This document shows positions 1 through 6,018 of a stretch of DNA of 6,240 nt, one piece after another. Position 1 is the stretch's first letter. Every line of letters starts with the position of its first letter. The translations under genes and the position numbers were made by a program. The DNA comes from an uncultured Fibrobacterota bacterium (GTDB taxonomy: Bacteria > Fibrobacterota > Chitinivibrionia > Chitinivibrionales > Chitinispirillaceae), in assembly GCA_903888815.1 (NCBI GenBank), contig CAISVC010000158.1, forward strand, positions 1 to 6,240. Reading direction: 5' to 3'. Under the pieces are notes generated by a model that saw only the letters and a program-made list of their open reading frames with translations, did no database searches and was not told the origin of the DNA.

Positions 1-686
1 AGCATGTCCGCAATAATATTATCGCCGGTATTTTTCTTCTGATTCCTGTCGTCGGATCCGTCTTTATCTTCTGGAAGCTCTTCGACTGGGCCGACAAGGC
101 GCTTCCCAGAACGCTCGGCGTACACTGGCCGCCGTTCGCGGGGCTTATCGTATCAATTCTTATCGTCTATGTTGTCGGTGTCGCGGCAAAAAATTATTTC
201 GGCCGGAAAATTATCGCAACCGGCAATGCGATCATCACCAGCATTCCTTTCCTTAATAAGATTTATCTGGTGATCAAGCAGATCATCGATACGGCAACTA
301 TTGACAAAAAAAAGCTTTTCGAACGGGTCGTGCTGGTGGAATTCCCGAGAAAGGAGTGCTTCGTTATCGGCCTTGTCACCTCGGAAAACAACGCGGCATT
401 CTCAGCCAGTGCAGCGCGGAAACTGGTCGCCGTGTTCGTGCCCAAAGCACCTAATCCCACGAACGGGTTTCTCCTGTATGTTCCGGAAGAGGATTTGATT
501 ACGGTCGATGTCCCGGTCGAAACCGCTCTCAAGCTTGTCGTTTCCGGAGGTCTTCTGGGTGCGGCTCTTTTTCCCGACAGCCAGAAGCTTTTTTCCCCGA
601 CCAGGCGCTGGAACTGGATGGATATTTTCAAACGCAAATCCCGGCGGATCAAGAAGCCGCACGAGCTCCACGATCCACGCGATTGA
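1..686 (+). CDS. DUF502 family membrane protein, 5' partial
   Basis: The frame is open from the left edge (first whole codon at 3) to the TGA at 684-686, giving 227 visible residues; the true start lies upstream, probably only a few codons away since the first membrane segment is already visible. Two hydrophobic segments are seen, at about visible residues 5-26 and 43-63, with a charged and aromatic stretch between them. They are followed by features typical of DUF502 (Pfam PF04367): an 'SIPFLNKIYLVIKQ' segment, 'VVLVEFPRKECFVIGLVT', 'VFVPKAPNPTNGFLLYVPEEDL' and 'ALKLVVSGGLL'. The C-terminal tail is rich in Lys/Arg. The family is an integral inner-membrane protein of unproven function. The stop is 9 nt before recO, so the two are probably co-transcribed. 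A GTG at 270 gives a shorter frame, but that would discard both membrane segments and is not a credible start. Family assignment is from recognised motifs; no function is claimed. Confidence 0.86.
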   Translation, partial: HVRNNIIAGIFLLIPVVGSVFIFWKLFDWADKALPRTLGVHWPPFAGLIVSILIVYVVGVAAKNYFGRKIIATGNAIITSIPFLNKIYLVIKQIIDTATIDKKKLFERVVLVEFPRKECFVIGLVTSENNAAFSASAARKLVAVFVPKAPNPTNGFLLYVPEEDLITVDVPVETALKLVVSGGLLGAALFPDSQKLFSPTRRWNWMDIFKRKSRRIKKPHELHDPRD

Positions 687-695
687 CAGATCCCG

Positions 696-1463
696 ATGAG
701 CATAGAAAAAACAGCAAGCCTCGTGCTTTCGGTCATGCCGTACCGCGAGTCAAGCACGATAGCCGCCTTGCTTTCGCGCAATTACGGCCGCATCAACGGC
801 ATCGCCAAAGGCGTCCGGCGCTCGCCCCAATCTCCCCTGACGCTTGAACGCGGCCAGCTCGTGGAACTCGTGCTCTATCTGAAACCGCACCGCGACCTCC
901 ACACCATCGGCGCCGTTTCCGTTATTAACTATTTCCCTGCAATCCGGGCCGACCTCGGCAGACTCGCTCTGCGCGATGCATGCTTCGAGCTTATACTCAA
1001 ATCCGTTACCGCGTCCGAGACGCACGGCGAGCTCTTCGATTTTGCCTTGGCCTTTCTCGATCGTCTCGAAAAGCTTCCCGGCATGCCATTTCCCGTCTGC
1101 GAACTGTGGAGCTTTTTCCACGGCTGGGCCAGACTGTTAGGCTTTCTGCTCAATCTCCGTGAATGCGTCCGCTGCGGAAGCCCGCGTGTTGCTTCGGCGG
1201 GCGGCATGGTCGTGCCGGAAAAAGGCGGCCTTCTCTGTTCTTCCTGCGCCAGAAACGCCGCCACAGCCCCGTCCTTTCTGCCGGGCCCGGCTGCAGCTTT
1301 TTTACTCGGTGAAGGGCCGTATGGAAAAGAACCCCTGTCCGCCGCGTTTACACCGGGAGAACGGATAAGAATCACCCGCCTTTTGGCCGATTACTGCCGC
1401 TACCATCTTGACATACGAAGCGAGCTGAAATCCCTGCATTTCCTGGAAACCGTGCTTTTTTGA
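696..1463 (+). CDS. recO: DNA repair protein RecO
   Basis: RecO is the recombination mediator that binds single-stranded DNA and SSB, anneals complementary strands and, with RecR, helps load RecA at gaps in the RecFOR pathway; it acts in the cytoplasm on damaged DNA. The 255-residue length is usual for the family. The N-terminal part (about 1-80) fits the OB-fold, with 'LVLSVMPYRESSTIAALLSRNYGRINGIAKGVRR' a typical RecO opening. The helical C-terminal part carries a four-cysteine zinc-binding site (C157, C160, C181, C184) with the characteristic 'GGLLCSSC', and ends in 'YHLDIRSELKSLHFLE', close to the family's conserved C-terminal motif. The ATG at 696 is 9 nt after the preceding stop with no strong Shine-Dalgarno, so translation may be coupled to the DUF502 gene. 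It is complete and nothing is visibly damaged. Confidence is high from motifs and length together. Confidence 0.92.
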   Translation: MSIEKTASLVLSVMPYRESSTIAALLSRNYGRINGIAKGVRRSPQSPLTLERGQLVELVLYLKPHRDLHTIGAVSVINYFPAIRADLGRLALRDACFELILKSVTASETHGELFDFALAFLDRLEKLPGMPFPVCELWSFFHGWARLLGFLLNLRECVRCGSPRVASAGGMVVPEKGGLLCSSCARNAATAPSFLPGPAAAFLLGEGPYGKEPLSAAFTPGERIRITRLLADYCRYHLDIRSELKSLHFLETVLF

Positions 1464-1515
1464 TTAAAAATCATTACTGCGTGGACTTTTCTCCCCTCAC
1501 ATCCTATTTTTTAGC

Positions 1516-1521
1516 GAGAGG
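1516..1521 (+). promoter_or_regulatory. Shine-Dalgarno site for the acyltransferase gene
   Basis: GAGAGG lies 4 nt before the ATG at 1526. It decides the start, because the in-frame TTG at 1460 and GTG at 1481 have no comparable site. The spacing is slightly short. Confidence 0.55.
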
Positions 1522-1525
1522 TTCA

Positions 1526-2662
1526 ATGCAATCTTTTCATCAATCAGTCATGAGCGTTTCAGGCGGCATCGACCGCTTTTTCCGGCAGGTCTTCTCCTCG
1601 ATGACGGTCGAGGGTCCAAAGCTTGACGCACAGGAATTCCAGCGGCAGCCGCACATGATCGTATGCACGCATCGCAGTCATGTGGATTATTACATGGCCG
1701 GCTATACGCTGATTTTCCGGGGCTTCAAGCACCTTCGCTTTGCCGCCGGCTCCAATCTGACGCGGCTCCCCTACCTCGGACCTCGGTTCCGCGCGTTCGG
1801 GGCATTTACGGTGGAACGCGAGATCGCGTTCGAACGGGACTACGTAAAAAAACTGTGCAACCGTGTGGTTGCAATGATGAAAAATAAGGAAGCGGTTATC
1901 GTTTTTCCGGAGGGCGGCCGCAGCTACTCCGGCGCAACGCTCGACGTGAAAAGCGGCATTCTGGGGGCCGCGGTTCTCCTGCAGGCAAGGCGCCCGATGG
2001 AAAACGTTGTTCTTCTGCCCATGGCGATTTCATACGAATGCGCGCCCGATGCTCCGTGGTTCGGCCTGCTCCTCAAGGGTAAGAAGCTGCGCAAGCACAC
2101 CCAGCCTTTTTTAAAGCGTATGCTGGGCAATGTGTTTTATTTCGGCGCCGATATTCTGGCATTTGCGCCGTTCATGCTTGCGCCGAGAACAGGAAGAAAA
2201 TACGGGGCGGTCTATATTGACTACGATGCACCGGTCTCAGCACGTTCGTTCCTTGACCAGGAAACGAACAACGCAACGGAAGTTAGCGACGATTTCTTCA
2301 AATACCGCGTTGCGATGCGGAAACTCGGGGAACATATGCGCGGAAAATTTATTGCGCTTTACCGTCTGCTGCCGCACCATCTGCTCGCCTCTGTAATGCG
2401 GGATATTCCGGCGCTTCCCCGTGCACAGGCGGAAAAGCTTCTGCCGGCTGTCCTCGAAATACTGCGCGGTGCGGGCAGGAACCTGAAATCGGTGGAACCG
2501 TGTACCCCTGCCGAAATCACGGACAGGGGTTTGGGGCAGCTGCTGCGGATGAAGGCAATCTCGCTGAGGAACGGCGTTCTATCGGTGCAGAATAAACGGA
2601 TCATTGACTACTGCGCTGCGCCGGTGTTTGACGGCCGCGCACCGGCTGCACCGGTTAAATAA
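1526..2662 (+). CDS. PlsB-like glycerol-3-phosphate acyltransferase family protein (compact)
   Basis: Predicted membrane-associated acyltransferase that puts a fatty acyl chain on glycerol-3-phosphate or a related acceptor in phospholipid synthesis. With the ATG start it has 378 residues. The four acyltransferase blocks are visible in order: HRSHVDY at 49-55 (catalytic His49 and Asp54), 'GAFTVER' at 92-98, 'FPEGGRSYSG' at 127-136, and 'LPMAISYE' at 164-171, followed by 'VYIDYDAPV'. The spacing, the HRSHxDY form and the EGGRSxxG block resemble the PlsB/DHAPAT branch more than PlsC. It is about half the length of E. coli PlsB (about 800 residues), lacking the long N-terminal extension and most of the C-terminal region. 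I chose the ATG at 1526 because it has a Shine-Dalgarno site; a TTG at 1460 overlapping the recO stop would add 22 residues. The substrate (glycerol-3-phosphate versus lyso-lipid) cannot be told from sequence alone. It sits 15 nt before the cyclase gene. Confidence 0.84.
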   Translation: MQSFHQSVMSVSGGIDRFFRQVFSSMTVEGPKLDAQEFQRQPHMIVCTHRSHVDYYMAGYTLIFRGFKHLRFAAGSNLTRLPYLGPRFRAFGAFTVEREIAFERDYVKKLCNRVVAMMKNKEAVIVFPEGGRSYSGATLDVKSGILGAAVLLQARRPMENVVLLPMAISYECAPDAPWFGLLLKGKKLRKHTQPFLKRMLGNVFYFGADILAFAPFMLAPRTGRKYGAVYIDYDAPVSARSFLDQETNNATEVSDDFFKYRVAMRKLGEHMRGKFIALYRLLPHHLLASVMRDIPALPRAQAEKLLPAVLEILRGAGRNLKSVEPCTPAEITDRGLGQLLRMKAISLRNGVLSVQNKRIIDYCAAPVFDGRAPAAPVK

Positions 2663-2663
2663 A

Positions 2664-2670
2664 AAGGAGG
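2664..2670 (+). promoter_or_regulatory. Strong Shine-Dalgarno site for the diadenylate cyclase gene
   Basis: AAGGAGG is a full consensus ribosome-binding site, 7 nt before the ATG at 2678. It is the strongest such site in the window and fixes the cyclase start firmly. Confidence 0.85.
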
Positions 2671-2677
2671 TATTGGT

Positions 2678-4075
2678 ATGGCGTTTGAACGGTATCTTGC
2701 GATTCCTACCCTTGTCGAACTTGCCAGCGACGACAAAGTGGAGGCGCTCAAGGAGCTCGCGTCGGCCATATGCCGGGAGTTCGACATTAAAAAACCAAAG
2801 AGCATCATTGACGAAATCCTGCGGCGCGAAGAGGCGGCATCGACGTTTATCGGGGCCGGACTGGCCCTGCCACAGTCGCGCGGGCCCATAAAGGACGAAT
2901 TCGCCATTGCGGTGGGCCGCAGCATGCGCGGCATCGAATACAATGCCGCCCGCGGAGCGCTCGCCCACCTCATCGTGCTGCTCGTCTCGCGGGACGACGC
3001 TGACAACAACCGCCAGATCCAGCTGCTGGCGGAAATGGCCGATTTCTTCAAATCCGATGCGGTGCGCGAAGCGCTTCTGTCACCGGAAGAAAACATCGAC
3101 ATCCGCGCCGTCATGAAAACGCTGAAAAAAGGCGGGGGCGGGGCGCAGGAAAAAAACGCGCGCAGACAACGCAAGGCAGTGCTGCCTATCCTGCGGACGG
3201 CCATGAATCTGGCGCGCGAGATAAAGGCAGGCGCCATCATGGTGTTCGCGGACGCGGTGCGGGAAAACGAATTTCTGGATCAGATCAAGACCAAAACGCG
3301 GTTCATCGTGGTGACGAGCAACCGCACCCGGTTCGACCTCAAGAGCGACCGCCGAATCAAAGGATTCCTGCAGGTGCCGTCTATTCCGGCATCACGCACC
3401 GGGCAGATAAAAATCGGCATTCTGCTTGCGCTGTCACGGAACCTCATCAAACGCGAAGACCGTGTGGTGTGCATTTCGGGAAATCCCAACAATAACGTTT
3501 TCGACACCGTGGTTGTCATCAACGTCGAAAAGGAGTACGACTTTTTCTTCACAACGGCCCAGAGTATCGTGCCGGCCGATGTCAAGCCAGAGGTGCTCGA
3601 GCGTCTTATTGCGGTCGCCGGCGAGATCGCGGTGGAGGGACGGGAAGGAAAGCCGATCGGCACGATTTTCGTCGTGGGCGACACCAATTCCGTCAACGCC
3701 CACGTACGGCAGCTTATCATCAATCCGTTCCGGGGCTACAGTGAAGTCGAACGCAACATCCTCGACCCGAGCCTCGCCGAAGCCATCAAGGAGTTCGCCG
3801 CGATCGACGGCGCGTTCATCCTCACGGGCGACGGTATTGTGCTCTCCGCCGGCAGCTATCTGCTGCCCCCGCCGGTCGATAATCAGCCGCCGATCCCGAG
3901 CGGTTTAGGCGCGCGTCATGCCGCGGCGGCAGGCATCACGGCCTGTACCAACGCGCTTGCCGTTGCGGTGTCGGAATCGACGGGCATGGTGACGCTGTTC
4001 AAAAACGGGGCAGCAATGATGGCGCTGGCAAGACCGATGACGCATGATAAAAACCAGGTTCAGAGATTTTTATGA
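2678..4075 (+). CDS. Diadenylate cyclase (c-di-AMP synthase) with N-terminal PTS-IIA-like domain
   Basis: Predicted to condense two ATP into cyclic di-AMP, a second messenger known in other bacteria for potassium, osmolyte and cell-wall control. It has 465 residues and no membrane segment, so is probably cytoplasmic. Three parts are visible. Residues 1 to about 145 resemble a PTS EIIA type-2 domain ('ILRREEAASTFIGAGLALPQSRG', then 'AHLIVLLVSRDD'), but the position of the phosphorylated His is Gln66. A linker with GGGG (152-155) and basic residues follows. Residues about 170-295 resemble the pyruvate kinase C-terminal-like domain of archaeal DacZ-type cyclases ('FIVVTSN', 'VPSIPASRTGQIKIGILLAL', 'DRVVCISGNP'). 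Residues about 305-450 form the DAC (DisA_N) domain, with the DGA motif at 377-379 and the RH motif at 413-414 in 'GARHAAAAGI', then 'VSESTGMVTLFKNG'. There is no sign of DisA's DNA-binding helix-hairpin-helix region, so the common automatic name DisA would mislead. Pgi begins 22 nt downstream. The catalytic call is firm; the outer domain calls are by motif and order. Confidence 0.93.
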   Translation: MAFERYLAIPTLVELASDDKVEALKELASAICREFDIKKPKSIIDEILRREEAASTFIGAGLALPQSRGPIKDEFAIAVGRSMRGIEYNAARGALAHLIVLLVSRDDADNNRQIQLLAEMADFFKSDAVREALLSPEENIDIRAVMKTLKKGGGGAQEKNARRQRKAVLPILRTAMNLAREIKAGAIMVFADAVRENEFLDQIKTKTRFIVVTSNRTRFDLKSDRRIKGFLQVPSIPASRTGQIKIGILLALSRNLIKREDRVVCISGNPNNNVFDTVVVINVEKEYDFFFTTAQSIVPADVKPEVLERLIAVAGEIAVEGREGKPIGTIFVVGDTNSVNAHVRQLIINPFRGYSEVERNILDPSLAEAIKEFAAIDGAFILTGDGIVLSAGSYLLPPPVDNQPPIPSGLGARHAAAAGITACTNALAVAVSESTGMVTLFKNGAAMMALARPMTHDKNQVQRFL

Positions 4076-4087
4076 TAACAAATAACT

Positions 4088-4093
4088 AAGGAG
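4088..4093 (+). promoter_or_regulatory. Shine-Dalgarno site for pgi
   Basis: AAGGAG lies 4 nt before the ATG at 4098, within the 22-nt gap after the cyclase gene; the gap has no room for a separate promoter. Confidence 0.7.
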
Positions 4094-4097
4094 ACGC

Positions 4098-5450
4098 ATG
4101 GCTCACAGGAAAATCACCTTTGACGACCGGCTCCTTGACGGAACCATAAAGCAGTCCGATATTGACGCCTATGCACCAGCTCTGGCCGCTGCGGAAAAAA
4201 TGCTTTCGGACCGGAGCGGGCCGGGCGGCGATTTTTTAGGCTGGCTCGATCTGCCGACCAAGACCCCGAAGAAACTCGTCGATTCAATCGTTACGGCAGG
4301 GCAGGAGCTGCATGACAAGGCCGATGTTCTCATCTGCATCGGCATCGGCGGTTCGTACCTCGGCGCGCGTGCGGCCATCGAGTTCCTTTCGCCGTCGTTT
4401 GAAGACCTGCGGAAACCCCGCATCATTTTCGCCGGCCACACCATCAATTCCGATTATCTGGCCGACCTGCTCTCCCTTGTCAAAGACAAGCAGGTTGCGG
4501 TCAACGTCATTTCCAAGAGCGGCACCACAACCGAGCCGGGTATCGCGTTCCGCGTCATCCGCAAATGGATGGAGGATCGGTACGGCCGCAAGGCGACCGC
4601 CGGCAGGATCGTGGCGACCACCGACCCGGCAAGCGGCGCGCTGCGCAAACTCGCCGCCGAAGAAGGCTATGCGACCTTCGACATTCCGCCGGACGTGGGC
4701 GGAAGGTTTTCCGTACTTACACCGGTCGGTTTGCTTCCGATCGCGGCGGCGGGAATCGACATCAGGAAGCTCCTTTTCGGGGCCGCGCAGGCAATGCATT
4801 TCTGCAAAGGTGCGACCCCTGATGCCAATATGGCGGGACGCTATGCGGTGGTCCGCAACATCCTTTTCAAGCGCGGCTATACCACCGAGGTCATGGCGTC
4901 GTTCCAACCCCAGCTCCATTTCGTGAGTGAATGGTGGAAACAGCTTGCCGGCGAGAGCGAGGGGAAAAACAACACCGGCATCTTTCCGGCTTCGCTCGAT
5001 TACACCACCGACCTTCATTCGCTCGGCCAGTGGATGCAGGAAGGCGTGCGGTCGGTTTTCGAGACGTTCATGCTGCTCAGGGAAACCGCCAATACGATTA
5101 CCGTGCCTGAATTTACCGATGACAGTGATGAACTTAATTATCTGGCGGGCAAAAGTTTTGAGGAGATCAATCAGCGCGCGTATCAGGGAACGCTGTTCGC
5201 CCATCTCGACGGCGGCGTGCCGGCCGCCACCCTCCTGCTTAACAGCAGATCCGAAGAAACGCTGGGCCAGCTCTTCTACTTCTTTGAAAAAGCAATCGCA
5301 CTCTCCGGTTACCTGCTGCGCGTCAATCCTTTTGACCAGCCGGGGGTCGAGGCCTATAAAAAGAACATGTTTGCCCTGCTCGGCAAAAAGGGGTTTGAGA
5401 AACAGCGTGACGCGCTCGCAAGCCGGATCAGGGAGGTCATGAAGACATGA
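4098..5450 (+). CDS. pgi: Glucose-6-phosphate isomerase
   Basis: Interconverts glucose-6-phosphate and fructose-6-phosphate in glycolysis and gluconeogenesis; cytoplasmic. The 450 residues match the short bacterial form (about 450, as in Firmicutes) rather than the roughly 550-residue E. coli form. The two SIS sugar-phosphate-binding halves are visible: 'IGIGGSYLGAR' at 81-91 and 'SKSGTTTEP' at 139-147. The family signature 'GGRFSVLTPVG' is at 201-211. The likely catalytic base is Glu286 in 'GESEGK', the ring-opening His is His307 in 'TDLHSLGQ', and the second signature 'GQLFYFFEKAIALSGYLLRVNPFDQPGVEAYK' spans 390-421, ending in the conserved Lys421. All key residues seem present, so it should be active. 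The start ATG has a Shine-Dalgarno site. It follows the cyclase gene by 22 nt and is probably co-expressed with it, which puts c-di-AMP synthesis beside a sugar-phosphate enzyme. Confidence 0.97.
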   Translation: MAHRKITFDDRLLDGTIKQSDIDAYAPALAAAEKMLSDRSGPGGDFLGWLDLPTKTPKKLVDSIVTAGQELHDKADVLICIGIGGSYLGARAAIEFLSPSFEDLRKPRIIFAGHTINSDYLADLLSLVKDKQVAVNVISKSGTTTEPGIAFRVIRKWMEDRYGRKATAGRIVATTDPASGALRKLAAEEGYATFDIPPDVGGRFSVLTPVGLLPIAAAGIDIRKLLFGAAQAMHFCKGATPDANMAGRYAVVRNILFKRGYTTEVMASFQPQLHFVSEWWKQLAGESEGKNNTGIFPASLDYTTDLHSLGQWMQEGVRSVFETFMLLRETANTITVPEFTDDSDELNYLAGKSFEEINQRAYQGTLFAHLDGGVPAATLLLNSRSEETLGQLFYFFEKAIALSGYLLRVNPFDQPGVEAYKKNMFALLGKKGFEKQRDALASRIREVMKT

Positions 5451-5472
5451 AATCGCACCGCATGCTAACGGG

Positions 5473-5478
5473 AAAGGA
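5473..5478 (+). promoter_or_regulatory. Shine-Dalgarno site for the SLOG-family gene
   Basis: AAAGGA ends 9 nt before the ATG at 5488 but directly abuts the in-frame TTG at 5479, leaving no spacer for that codon. It therefore favours the ATG as the start. Confidence 0.6.
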
Positions 5479-5487
5479 TTGATCGTT

Positions 5488-5991
5488 ATGGCAGCATGGC
5501 CGGTTATCGGCGTGATCGGTTCGGGTCGCGCATTATCGCAGGAACAGTTTCAGCTCGCGTATGAAGTCGGCGGACTCCTCGCACAGCGCGGGGCAGCGCT
5601 CGTATGCGGCGGTCTGGGCGGCGTCATGGAGGCGGCGGCAAAAGGCGCGCATGAGAACGGCGGCCATGTGATCGGCATTCTGCCGACCGCAACCAAATCT
5701 GACGCAAATCTGTATGTCGATATTCCTGTCCCCACAGGGCTCGGCATTGCCCGCAATGCCCTTGTCGTGAACACGGCTGATGTGCTCATAGCCTTTCCGG
5801 GAGCGTTCGGCACGCTTTCGGAAATGGCCATGGCCCTTGACGCAGACAAAAGCATAGTATTTCTTCCCGGCGCGTGGAACCTGCGGAAAGCGGGAAATCT
5901 TGAAGGCGCGAGATTCATCGAAGCGTTCGATGCGAAGCAGGCGGTGGGGCTGGCGTTAAGTGAAATAGGAAAGAAGATTAAAAAAGAATAA
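5488..5991 (+). CDS. TIGR00725 / SLOG-family nucleotide-binding protein
   Basis: A 167-residue Rossmann-like protein of the LOG/DprA superfamily, closest by pattern to the TIGR00725 group. Visible motifs are the glycine-rich start 'GVIGSG' at 8-13, 'CGGLGGVMEAAAKGA' at 40-54, 'GILP' at 63-66, 'GIARN' at 86-90 and 'PGAFGTLSEMAMAL' at 104-117. The last is a variant of the PGGxGTxxE nucleotide/phosphoribose site of LOG proteins, with Ala-Phe for the usual Gly-x. Relatives include LOG cytokinin-type phosphoribohydrolases and proteins once misnamed lysine decarboxylases, but this subgroup has no settled reaction; binding of a nucleotide or nucleotide-derived ligand is a reasonable inference. It begins 37 nt after pgi, has its own ribosome-binding site, and is the last gene of the string. 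It ends in a Lys-rich tail. The family call is confident; enzyme activity is not claimed. Confidence 0.86.
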   Translation: MAAWPVIGVIGSGRALSQEQFQLAYEVGGLLAQRGAALVCGGLGGVMEAAAKGAHENGGHVIGILPTATKSDANLYVDIPVPTGLGIARNALVVNTADVLIAFPGAFGTLSEMAMALDADKSIVFLPGAWNLRKAGNLEGARFIEAFDAKQAVGLALSEIGKKIKKE

Positions 5992-6000
5992 TTTTCTGGT

Positions 6001-6018
6001 GGGGAGAAGTTTCTCCCC
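6001..6018 (+). terminator. Hairpin after the last gene, possible terminator
   Basis: GGGGAGA and TCTCCCC form a perfect 7-bp stem around an AGTT loop, 9 nt after the stop at 5991. No T-tract follows on either strand, so it is not a classical intrinsic terminator; it could be a Rho-assisted end, a 3' stability element, or the edge of an intergenic repeat. Confidence 0.45.

Noticed and set aside
263..781. 172-codon minus-strand open frame across the DUF502/recO junction
   Set aside because: Overlaps two well-supported genes on the other strand and has a low-complexity Ser/Arg-rich translation with no family motif.
1461..1473. AT-rich inverted repeat TGATT/AATCA after recO
   Set aside because: Only five weak base pairs with a 3-nt loop, and no T-tract after it on the plus strand; not convincing as a terminator.
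3426..3908. 160-codon plus-strand frame inside the cyclase gene
   Set aside because: Out-of-frame shadow with an extremely Ser/Arg-rich translation, inside an intact catalytic gene.
2678..4075. Annotation as DNA integrity scanning protein DisA
   Set aside because: Only the DAC catalytic domain is shared; the DNA-binding helix-hairpin-helix tail of DisA is absent and the DAC domain is C-terminal here instead of N-terminal.
4284..5204. Long (306-codon) minus-strand open frame opposite pgi
   Set aside because: It lies wholly inside a clearly functional pgi, its translation shows no recognisable domain, and GC-rich genes with GC-biased third positions routinely give long antisense open frames.
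5479..5481. TTG start for the SLOG-family gene
   Set aside because: It directly abuts the AAAGGA site, leaving no spacer, and adds only three residues; the ATG at 5488 has proper spacing.
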